Assembly: GCA_965365465.1 (NCBI GenBank)
Contig: CBDUBU010000118.1
Coordinates: 1 to 11,868, forward strand
Reading direction: 5' to 3'
Length of the DNA: 11,868 bases
Origin: CBDUBU01 sp965365465
Lineage (GTDB): Bacteria; Bacteroidota; Rhodothermia; Rhodothermales; DASSAV01
The translations under genes were made by a program, and so were the position numbers. The notes beneath the pieces are model-generated. The model saw only the letters and a list, made by a program, of their open reading frames with translations, ran no database searches and was not told where the DNA came from. Shown here one piece after another: positions 5,891 to 11,868 of this stretch (positions are counted from its first letter, which is position 1; every line of letters begins with the position of its first letter).

Positions 5891-7148
5891 CGCCAAAAAA
5901 ATCTCGCCGGGACGCGACTTGCCGCTGCTGCATCTGGCCTGGCGCAACACCCTGCGCAACGGGCGGCGGACGCTGCTGACCGTCATGGCCGTCACGGTGG
6001 CCGTGGGCGCGATGACCTTTGGCCTCGCCTACATGAGAGGTATGATCGACAATATGCTGGACACCTTTGCACGGATCGAATCAGGCCATGTTCGCATCCG
6101 CAAGGAGGGTTACACGCAACGAGAGCGGTCGTTGCCGCTGTACCTTAACATTCCCGACCTCGACCGCGTGCTGGGGGCCGTGCGCGCTCTGCCAGGCGTA
6201 AGAGCAGTCCTGCCGCGCATCCGAACAGCCGTGCTGGTGGACGACGCCCGCTCCAACCGCACGGGGCTACTCATGGGCATCGACTTCGAGGGCGAGGAGG
6301 GATTCCTGAACCCGGCGCAGATGACGGCATCGGGCCGGCTGCCGCAAGCCGGGCGCAGGGAAATAATGGTGGGGGCGGGCTTTGCCGATAAGCTCGGCGT
6401 CAGCGTCGGCGACTCGCTCACGCTGCTGGGCCAGACGGCCTATCGCTCCCTGGGCGGAATCCGCCTGGCCGTGACCGGCATGGCTGCGACAGGCATGGCT
6501 GCGCTCGACCGCAAGATGTTGCTTGCCCCGCTCGACCAGGTTCAACTCATGGCGGAAATGGGTGATGCAGCCACAGAGATCCTCGTCTTCGCCGACGACC
6601 CGGAGGCAGCCGACACGCTGGCGCGCCGCGTCGAGGCTGCCGTAAGTACACTCGTGGAAGGCGGCGTCGAGGTGCGCACATGGCGCGAGCAGGGGCCGCT
6701 CGTCCGTACGCTTGACTCCGCCAAGCCTATTCTGGTGGGTGTGATGCTCATGCTGACGCTCATGGCAAGCCTTGTCATCGTCAATACGATGCTGATGACC
6801 GTCATGGAACGGACGCGGGAGCTAGGCACGCTGGCCGCACTCGGTATGCGCCGCACCGGCATCGTGGCCTTGATCGTCGCTGAAGGCGCCGTCATCGGAC
6901 TGATCGGGGCGTTCATTGGAGGCGCGATCGGCGCCGGGATCGTGCTCTGGCTCCAGCACACCGGCATCGACATCAGCGCCGCCGCCGCCAGCACCGACCT
7001 GCCCTTCCAGGGCATCATTTATCCGGAATGGGCGCTGCTCGATACCCTGGGCAGCGCCCTGATGGGTATTGTTGCTGCTACGCTGGCGGCGCTGTATCCC
7101 GCGTGGCGCGCCGTTCAACAGAAACCCGCTGAAGCGCTGAGATCATGA
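5883..7148 (+). CDS. FtsX/MacB-type ABC permease 2
   Basis: 421-residue partner of permease 1 with the same layout: TM1 about 31-51, periplasmic domain about 52-280, TM2 282-304, coupling segment MERTRELGTLAALGMRR (308-324), TM3 about 327-356, TM4 about 385-405, C-terminal PAWRAVQQKPAEALR. The sequences of the two permeases have clearly diverged, so this is a heterodimeric arrangement rather than a recent duplication. The start ATG at 5883 lies inside the last codons of permease 1 (8-base overlap), with GGAGG about 10 bases upstream; a longer frame from 5814 would add 23 very Arg-rich residues translated from the permease 1 coding region and is not believable. The stop overlaps the next start (ATGA), indicating translational coupling with the LolA-like gene. 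Confidence 0.92.
   Translation: MSDAKKISPGRDLPLLHLAWRNTLRNGRRTLLTVMAVTVAVGAMTFGLAYMRGMIDNMLDTFARIESGHVRIRKEGYTQRERSLPLYLNIPDLDRVLGAVRALPGVRAVLPRIRTAVLVDDARSNRTGLLMGIDFEGEEGFLNPAQMTASGRLPQAGRREIMVGAGFADKLGVSVGDSLTLLGQTAYRSLGGIRLAVTGMAATGMAALDRKMLLAPLDQVQLMAEMGDAATEILVFADDPEAADTLARRVEAAVSTLVEGGVEVRTWREQGPLVRTLDSAKPILVGVMLMLTLMASLVIVNTMLMTVMERTRELGTLAALGMRRTGIVALIVAEGAVIGLIGAFIGGAIGAGIVLWLQHTGIDISAAAASTDLPFQGIIYPEWALLDTLGSALMGIVAATLAALYPAWRAVQQKPAEALRS
6474..6503 (+). repeat. Tandem 15-bp in-frame repeat in permease 2
   Basis: Two adjacent 15-base copies differing at one position encode TGMAA twice (residues 198-207, TGMAATGMAA). They fall in the periplasmic domain just before the conserved aspartate of the TG...LD segment. 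The second copy matches the position of the TG motif in permease 1, so the first may be a small slippage insertion or coincidence. Confidence 0.7.
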
Positions 7149-7933
7149 GACAACTTCCGATGCATAGCCTCCACCCTTCGCTTTTTCGAATTTTCATAAC
7201 AGCATTGCTGCTTTCCGGCTGGGCGCCTGTGTCTGCACGCGCGCAACCCTCGACCCGCGAGATCCTGGCGCGTGTGGATGAAAACATGACGTTTCAGACG
7301 GCCCATACGACTGCTGAGATGACGATTCAGTACCGGCAGGGCGATGCCCGCTCACTCACCTACGAAGCCTGGAGCAAGGGCGAGGACCAGTCTTTTCTGG
7401 AGTTCACAGCCCCCGCGCGTGATGCAGGCAGCCGGTTCCTTCGTCTGGGCGATGAAATGTGGATTTTTCTACCCCGCGTGGGCAAGAGCGTTCGCATTCA
7501 GGGCCATATGCTCCGGCAAGGGCTGATGGGCAGCGACTTCTCCTATGGGGATGCGAGCGAAAACACAAGCCTCGTGGACGATTACGAGGCAAAGATAGAA
7601 CGGGAAGAAACGCTGGACGGGCGACCGACCTACGTGCTCTACATGACGGGCCTCCGTGACGATCTGGCCTACCCGAGCCGGCGAATCTGGGTGGATGCCG
7701 AACGCTGGGTTCCGCTCAAAGAAGAGCGCTTCGCCCGGAGCGGCAAGCTGCTCAAGACGGCTGTGCTGAGCGATGTCCGGCAGGTCGGTGAGCGATGGTA
7801 TCCGTTCCGCGTCGAACTCGATAACGCCCTGCAGAGCGACACCCGCACCGTGATGCAGTTCCAGGAGTTCAAGCTCGACGTAGACGTACCGGAAGAACTT
7901 TTCACGCTGCGCCATCTCGAAGGCCGCTTCTAG
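7145..7933 (+). CDS. Secreted LolA-like protein (outer-membrane lipoprotein-sorting family)
   Basis: 262-residue protein with a signal peptide: positive N-terminus, hydrophobic core about 13-27, and likely cleavage after ARA (31-33), leaving a mature part of about 229 residues in the periplasm. There is no lipobox cysteine. The segment EMWIFLPRVGKSVRIQGHML (104-123) followed by QGLMGSDFSYGD (125-136) is the hallmark of the LolA-like family annotated as outer membrane lipoprotein-sorting protein (PF17131 type). That half-barrel fold binds acyl chains in LolA. Later strands (RRIWVDAERWVPLKEE at 179-194, GERWYPFRVEL at 215-225) also fit a LolA/LppX fold. Its start overlaps the permease 2 stop, and the barrel gene starts 7 bases after its end. 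It is proposed to take cargo from the two-permease ABC transporter. Met6 is an alternative start, equally without a clear Shine-Dalgarno. Confidence 0.85.
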   Translation: MRQLPMHSLHPSLFRIFITALLLSGWAPVSARAQPSTREILARVDENMTFQTAHTTAEMTIQYRQGDARSLTYEAWSKGEDQSFLEFTAPARDAGSRFLRLGDEMWIFLPRVGKSVRIQGHMLRQGLMGSDFSYGDASENTSLVDDYEAKIEREETLDGRPTYVLYMTGLRDDLAYPSRRIWVDAERWVPLKEERFARSGKLLKTAVLSDVRQVGERWYPFRVELDNALQSDTRTVMQFQEFKLDVDVPEELFTLRHLEGRF

Positions 7934-7940
7934 CCCGCCC

Positions 7941-9128
7941 ATGCGCACAATCCGGCGCCCCAGCAGCCGACTGGTCCTGACGATTGCAGGGCTGTTCGCC
8001 ATCCTGTTCCCTCTCCGCCTGCAAGCTCAGACAGAGACGAGGTGGAATGGATACCTGGAGCATCAGTACAGCGTCAGCTTCAACGAGGGCCGGTGGACGC
8101 ACCTGGACTACGACCGGGCGCGGGTAGACCTGAACGCCCAAGCCGGACGCAACACGCTCTTGTCTGTCGCTGTCGTGGGCCAGCTTTACCGGGGCAACAC
8201 GGAAACGCTGCTGCGCGACGCGCTGCCGGAGGCGCTGCACGCCCTCGTCGATTCGGCGGCTCTTCCCCTCGAAGACCGGTTCTATCTCAACCATGCCTTC
8301 ATCACCCTGCATCCCGGTGCTATCGCGTTGACGGTCGGCAAGCAATACCTGGCCTGGGGCGCTGCATACGTGTTCAACCCGACTGAACTGTTCCGCCCCA
8401 AAAACGTGCTGGAACCCGGCTACGAGCGCGAGGGCGTGGGGGCCATTACGGCCCGGTTGCCGCTCGGCGTCCTCAGCGACATAATGATAGGGCTGACTCC
8501 GGAGGGCAGCTTCCGCACCAGCGGCAAACTGGTCCGCGTTCGCCATCACCTTGCCGGCTTCGATCTCTCGGCGCTGGCCGCGATCCTGTACGAGCCTGCC
8601 CTGCCGATCCGTTTCAACGTGACGGATAGGCAGCACCCGGAGCGCAGGCGCACCCTCGGGGGCGACGCAACGGGCGAGTTGTTCGGGCTGGGCGTCTGGG
8701 CCGAGGCGGCGTGGTCGGACCACGCGGGCGACCGGTGGGTAGAGGCCACGGCAGGCGGCAACTATACCTTGCGTGACGGGACCTTGTTGCTGCTCGAAGG
8801 CCATTACAACGGCAGGGGAGCCTGGAGCTATCCATACGCACCGGCGCTGTGGTTCGGGCGTCTTGCAGGAGGCGTTCGTTCGCTGGGAAAAGCAATTCTC
8901 TATGGATCAGTCAGCCGACCGATGGGATCGTACCAGCTATGGGCTGTCGGCCTGTCGGCGCTTGCCAACGTGGGCGATCCCAGCGGCGTGCTGGTTCCCT
9001 ACGTCTCCTATGCCTTTGCTGAAAACGTGGACCTCCTGTTCAACGGCCTCGTCTATCTGGGCAGCGACGGCGCGGAGTTCGGCGGGCAACGATTCGGCGG
9101 GTTTCTTCGCGGGCGGGTGTACTTCTAG
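7941..9128 (+). CDS. Predicted outer-membrane beta-barrel protein
   Basis: 395-residue protein with a signal peptide (RRPSSR then a hydrophobic core at about 11-25, cleavage near LQAQ, 27-30). The mature part has alternating polar/hydrophobic strands with aromatic girdles (for example ETRWNGYLEHQYSVSF, DRFYLNHAFITLH, SYQLWAVGLSA, VPYVSYAFA), Gly- and Asn-rich turns, and it ends in RVYF, the C-terminal aromatic that marks barrels for BAM insertion. The segment VGKQYLAWGAAYVFNPTELFRPKN (132-155) resembles a part seen in DUF1302-type barrels. I cannot name a family with certainty. It is the last gene of the operon, 7 bases after the LolA-like gene, without a Shine-Dalgarno. As the only outer-membrane component it would be the end point for whatever the transporter delivers, either as acceptor or as pore. 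Confidence 0.8.
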   Translation: MRTIRRPSSRLVLTIAGLFAILFPLRLQAQTETRWNGYLEHQYSVSFNEGRWTHLDYDRARVDLNAQAGRNTLLSVAVVGQLYRGNTETLLRDALPEALHALVDSAALPLEDRFYLNHAFITLHPGAIALTVGKQYLAWGAAYVFNPTELFRPKNVLEPGYEREGVGAITARLPLGVLSDIMIGLTPEGSFRTSGKLVRVRHHLAGFDLSALAAILYEPALPIRFNVTDRQHPERRRTLGGDATGELFGLGVWAEAAWSDHAGDRWVEATAGGNYTLRDGTLLLLEGHYNGRGAWSYPYAPALWFGRLAGGVRSLGKAILYGSVSRPMGSYQLWAVGLSALANVGDPSGVLVPYVSYAFAENVDLLFNGLVYLGSDGAEFGGQRFGGFLRGRVYF

Positions 9129-9137
9129 CGCGTGCGC

Positions 9138-10355
9138 TCAGGAGGTCAGCAGGTCTTTGTCCACCGCTGCTTCATGAATCACGTCGGTGAGGCGCTGGTG
9201 CCAGCGTACGTCGCGCCACATCCCTGCAAACTGCGGGCCTGCAAAGTTGCTCGTCCCGATGGCGACCCATCGGCCTGTTTCAGCAGCCTGGATCACCCCG
9301 AACTCGCACAGTTCCTTTACCCAGTCCCAACTCAGGAGCGGCCAGTCCTTGTAATCGACAATGGCCCAGCTTTCAGTTGTGATAAGAGGCAAGCCGGCCA
9401 GTTCCGAGTTGGCGACGGCCTCGTCGATGCGCTGTTGCAGAATGGATTTCCAGTAATCCGGACGCTCGCGGTATACGCGCTCGGCATTCTTCGCTACGTT
9501 GTCGTACCCTTCGCTTCCGAAGCGCTCATAGTTGTAGCCGACCTGTTCATAGAATTCTCCGGGCGACATCCAGATATGGAAATCAAACAGGTCGTAATCG
9601 GAAGCATCCTCCTTTTTCAGGTCAGGCGAAGACCAGCCCGAAAACGTGTACGAAAGGTTGGGGTAGGACTGCCGAAGGAGCGCAATGGACTCACGCACCC
9701 ATTGCCGGAGCAAGGGAGCGTCACTGCGCTGCGCTGCCGTCAGAAAAGGCGTCCACGGCTCGATGGGCCATTCGTTTACGAGGTCCACGTAAAGGATGTT
9801 TTCAAGCAATCCTGCATCGGCGATGGTATCGAGCGTCGTCTTCCAGGCATTGCCGAGGTCCTGCGGCGTTTTGATCGTCTCGTAGGAATTCGCCGTGTCG
9901 GTCTGGAACCAGGTAGAAAGACCCACCCAGATGTTGCGAACCGCGCATTTTTCGATGAACTGGTTGAGTGAGGGTTGCAGTTGAACCCGGTTGAGCGACT
10001 GGCTGCCCCAGTCCTGCGTGCTCCATTCCGGGAGAATCTCCCACTCCCGCTCCGGGCCGAGCGCCGTCAGATGAGGATAGGCATCGATGCGCACGGCGTC
10101 GTAGCCGCGCACTTTCAACTCATCCAGCGCTTGATCCCAATCCTCGTAGCCCGCGCCGGGCCAGCGGCGTTCGATCCAGGAAAAATCCCACATGGTGATG
10201 GCAAGCGGGTGCAGAAACGGGTGGCCGCTCAGCGTGAAAATGCCGGGGGATTTCACGCTGGAGCGCCTCACGCACGGATTTCCTGCAAGGGACACGACAG
10301 GCAAGCTTCCTGCGAATGCGGCGCCTGCCGTTGCCAGAAAATTTCGACGGTTCAT
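9138..10355 (-). CDS. Tat-exported GH5-like (cellulase-like) TIM-barrel protein
   Basis: 405 residues. The N-terminus MNRRNFLATAGAAFAG is a twin-arginine signal (RRNFL), so export is folded, to the periplasm or beyond. The rest is a TIM barrel of the cellulase-like GH5/clan A type. Arg89 in YDAVRIDAYP and the strand-4 motif LYVDLVNEWP with Asn194-Glu195 (acid/base) fit. His260 in FDFHIWM and the strand-7 motif LITTESW with Glu328 (nucleophile) also fit, so a retaining glycosidase is plausible. The substrate is unknown; proteins of this type are called 'sugar-binding cellulase-like' and are rarely characterised. The ATG at 10355 has no Shine-Dalgarno, but the Tat motif right behind it supports it. 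There is no SusC/SusD pair or other carbohydrate gene nearby. It converges on the barrel gene with 9 bases between stops. Confidence 0.82.
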   Translation of the reverse strand: MNRRNFLATAGAAFAGSLPVVSLAGNPCVRRSSVKSPGIFTLSGHPFLHPLAITMWDFSWIERRWPGAGYEDWDQALDELKVRGYDAVRIDAYPHLTALGPEREWEILPEWSTQDWGSQSLNRVQLQPSLNQFIEKCAVRNIWVGLSTWFQTDTANSYETIKTPQDLGNAWKTTLDTIADAGLLENILYVDLVNEWPIEPWTPFLTAAQRSDAPLLRQWVRESIALLRQSYPNLSYTFSGWSSPDLKKEDASDYDLFDFHIWMSPGEFYEQVGYNYERFGSEGYDNVAKNAERVYRERPDYWKSILQQRIDEAVANSELAGLPLITTESWAIVDYKDWPLLSWDWVKELCEFGVIQAAETGRWVAIGTSNFAGPQFAGMWRDVRWHQRLTDVIHEAAVDKDLLTS

Positions 10356-10477
10356 GGGAAGTAGGGAGCGTTACGGAACCTTGACGAAAAGAAGTTAGGC
10401 GATGGGCCGTTTCCATGCTACCGGCCGGGCGCAATATTGCGGCGGCGGAACCTGCTGCAGCAAGGCAGGGAGCGCGC
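10356..10477. other. Intergenic region between two minus-strand genes
   Basis: 122 bases downstream of the CNNM-family gene and upstream of the GH5-like gene. It contains several short perfect palindromes (GCAATATTGC at 10431-10440, TGCTGCAGCA around 10453-10462, CCGGCCGG around 10421-10428) but no hairpin followed by a T-run that I would call a terminator, and no TTTG/TAnnTTTG promoter pair on the minus strand. The GH5-like gene probably has its own promoter here, since the gap is long for this compact region. Confidence 0.4.
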
Positions 10478-11791
10478 TCAAGAGGTCGGCGCTGTCTCTC
10501 CGGCTCTGTCGAGTGAAACAATGCACTCTTTCACACCGTGCCCTTCAACGGCCGTCACCTCCAGGCGCACGCCGTCGAAATAAACCACATCCCCCGGAAC
10601 CGGAGGGCGATTCAGCAGGGCAAGGACCAGGCCGCTCACCGAGTCCACTTCCTCGTGTTCCAGTTCCTGATTCAGCCGTTCGCCGATCTCCTCCACCCGC
10701 GCCGTACCGGCGACGTGGAGTTGTCCGTCCGCATCCGTGTAGATCTCCGGTCTGAGCTCCACTTCCCCCTCGATCCGGCCGATCACCTCATCGAACAGGT
10801 CCTCGATAGTGACGATCCCGGCGGTTCCGCCATGCTCATCCATGACGACCACGAGTTCCGTTCCCGCTTCGTAGATCGTCTCCAGGACAAAATCGAGCGG
10901 CGCCGTTTCAGGCAGAAAAGACACCGGATGCACATCTTCGGGCAGCAACCCCTGCCGGGAAATCACCCGGTGGATCAGGTCTTTCAGATGCGCCACGCCT
11001 GTGATGTGATCCAGGTCTTCCTCGTAGACGGGATAGCGGGTGTAGCGGGAATGGCGAAGCGTCTCCACCAGTTCTTCCGGCCCGGCGTCGCGGGGGAGGC
11101 CCTCAACGTGAACCCTCGGTGTCATCACCTCCCCGGCCAGCAGATCGCTGAACTCGAAAAGTTCGCGGAGCACGGTGGCCGATTCGGAGCGCAGCAGTCC
11201 GCCGGCCCGGCTCTCCTGAATCACGTACTGCAACTCTTCAGGCGAGTAATACTGCTCGCTCGAACGCTCCTGCCGGTTGATGCCGATCAGCCGAAGCAGG
11301 CCGTTGCCGATGGCATTGAGCAAAAAGACCAGCGGGTAAAGAGCCAGTTCAATCGCCAGCATGACCGGCGCGATTGCCAGCACCATTCGTTCCGCCTTTT
11401 GCAGCGCCAGCGACTTCGGGATCATCTCCCCGAAGACGATATGAAGATAGGTCAGGAAGGAAATAGCGAGCACGCTTGCCACGGCGTGCGCAGGCAGCCA
11501 GGCAAGCGCGCCCAGGCGCGAGAAGGCCCCTTCCAGCCATTCGGCCAGCGTGTGTTCGCCATACATACCTAGCCCCAGGCTCGCCAGCGTGATTCCAAGC
11601 TGAGCCGTTGCGATGAACCGATCTTGCTGGCGGGAATCCACCAGGATGCGCCGGACCCGGCGGGCCACCCGGTCGCCCTCGGCAGCCCTTCGCTCGATGG
11701 CTGTTCGCGGCGCACCGACGACAGCGAACTCAGCCGCTACGAACAGGCCATTGAGCATGATAAGGACGATAACGATGAGAACAGCGATCAT
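10478..11791 (-). CDS. CNNM/CBS/CorC_HlyC-domain membrane protein (hemolysin C family)
   Basis: 437-residue inner-membrane protein with three domains in the usual order. The CNNM (DUF21) transmembrane domain is about 1-175, with the opening helix NGLFVAAEFAVV (14-25), AQLGITLASLGLG (63-75) and the conserved GEMIPKSLAL (121-130). A CBS pair is about 215-340, with LAGEVMTPR (218-226), SRYTRYPVYEE (248-258) and DEHGGTAGIVTIEDLFDEVIG (318-338). A CorC_HlyC domain is about 345-430. Relatives (CorC, MpfA, CNNM) export Mg2+ or are needed for divalent-cation homeostasis, with CBS domains sensing Mg-ATP. Nothing points to true haemolytic activity. Length is normal. GGAGG lies about 9 bases before the ATG, and the upstream gene's stop is 1 base away, so they are co-transcribed. 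Confidence 0.93.
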   Translation of the reverse strand: MIAVLIVIVLIMLNGLFVAAEFAVVGAPRTAIERRAAEGDRVARRVRRILVDSRQQDRFIATAQLGITLASLGLGMYGEHTLAEWLEGAFSRLGALAWLPAHAVASVLAISFLTYLHIVFGEMIPKSLALQKAERMVLAIAPVMLAIELALYPLVFLLNAIGNGLLRLIGINRQERSSEQYYSPEELQYVIQESRAGGLLRSESATVLRELFEFSDLLAGEVMTPRVHVEGLPRDAGPEELVETLRHSRYTRYPVYEEDLDHITGVAHLKDLIHRVISRQGLLPEDVHPVSFLPETAPLDFVLETIYEAGTELVVVMDEHGGTAGIVTIEDLFDEVIGRIEGEVELRPEIYTDADGQLHVAGTARVEEIGERLNQELEHEEVDSVSGLVLALLNRPPVPGDVVYFDGVRLEVTAVEGHGVKECIVSLDRAGETAPTS

Positions 11792-11792
11792 G

Positions 11793-11868
11793 TCAGGCGT
11801 CCTCCGGCTCGTCAGGGGAAAGCGGAACAGCCAGGACAGATACGATTTTCCGGTTTCGGACTTCCTCC
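11793..11868 (-). CDS. C-terminal end of an upstream gene, probably a second CorC_HlyC-domain protein
   Basis: Twenty-five codons ending in TGA (11795-11793), one base before the next start codon. The residues read EEVRNRKIVSVLAVPLSPD, then EPEDA. The pattern V.NRKIVSVLAV looks like the last strand of a CorC_HlyC domain, and genes of this family are often found as tandem pairs. The evidence is thin because only the tail is visible, so the family call is an inference; that a coding region ends here is more secure, given the 1-base spacing and the open frame. Confidence 0.5.
   Translation of the reverse strand, partial: EEVRNRKIVSVLAVPLSPDEPEDA

Noticed and set aside
3895..7148. Reading the ABC genes as the housekeeping LolCDE
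   Set aside because: Possible but not favoured: a dedicated regulator, an autoregulatory promoter and an attached barrel gene are not part of usual lolCDE loci. It cannot be excluded without the rest of the genome.
7902..8804. 300-codon minus-strand open frame
   Set aside because: Antisense shadow of the barrel gene, produced by high GC; no domain seen and no supporting start signals.
9127..9138. AGCGC-GT-GCGCT dyad between the converging barrel and GH5-like genes, possible terminator
   Set aside because: The stem is at most 4 bp once a realistic loop is allowed and no T-run follows on either strand.
9132..9971. 279-codon plus-strand open frame
   Set aside because: Antisense to the Tat-exported GH5-like gene, which has the signal motif and catalytic residues.
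10538..11572. 344-codon plus-strand open frame
   Set aside because: Antisense shadow of the CNNM-family gene; its His/Arg/Gln-rich product is typical of a GC-driven reverse frame.

Overview
The window is a high-GC, gene-dense stretch of a Gram-negative chromosome. Three things point to the Bacteroidota in the broad sense, most plausibly a high-GC lineage such as Rhodothermia. The regulator gene has a promoter-like TTTG-N20-TAnnTTTG arrangement and no Shine-Dalgarno, several other genes also have weak or absent Shine-Dalgarno sequences, and there are outer-membrane proteins with signal peptides. The lineage is an inference; no RNA gene or marker fixes it. No tRNA, rRNA, CRISPR array, insertion sequence or phage gene was seen, and no gap between genes exceeds 190 bases.

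Left part (1-3250). On the minus strand, a cyclic-nucleotide-binding-domain protein without a DNA-binding domain is followed by rlmD, a 23S rRNA m5U methyltransferase. The rlmD gene runs off the left edge and starts with TTG behind a good Shine-Dalgarno. Diverging from them on the plus strand is a hemolysin III/PAQR-family membrane protein (TrhA). It converges on a small uncharacterised cytoplasmic protein on the minus strand.

Centre (3349-9128). This is the most interesting block: a tightly packed plus-strand operon of six genes with overlapping or nearly touching ends. The order is a GbsR/MarR-type regulator, a MacB/LolD-type ABC ATPase, two different FtsX/MacB-type permeases, a secreted LolA-like protein (outer-membrane lipoprotein-sorting family), and a secreted protein that looks like an outer-membrane beta-barrel. 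In front of the regulator lie a Bacteroidota-type promoter and two adjacent perfect inverted repeats that overlap it, as expected for autoregulation. Together the genes could build a route from the inner membrane (ABC extruder), through the periplasm (LolA-like carrier), to the outer membrane (barrel). That would be a dedicated, regulated lipid or lipoprotein export line separate from housekeeping Lol. The cargo is unknown.

Right part (9138-11868). A Tat-signal-bearing GH5-like (cellulase-like) TIM-barrel protein lies on the minus strand, converging on the barrel gene with a 9-base gap. Upstream of it on the minus strand is a CNNM/CBS/CorC_HlyC membrane protein (magnesium/cobalt efflux or 'hemolysin C' family). 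It is preceded, one base away, by the 3' end of another gene that is probably a second member of the same family and runs off the right edge.
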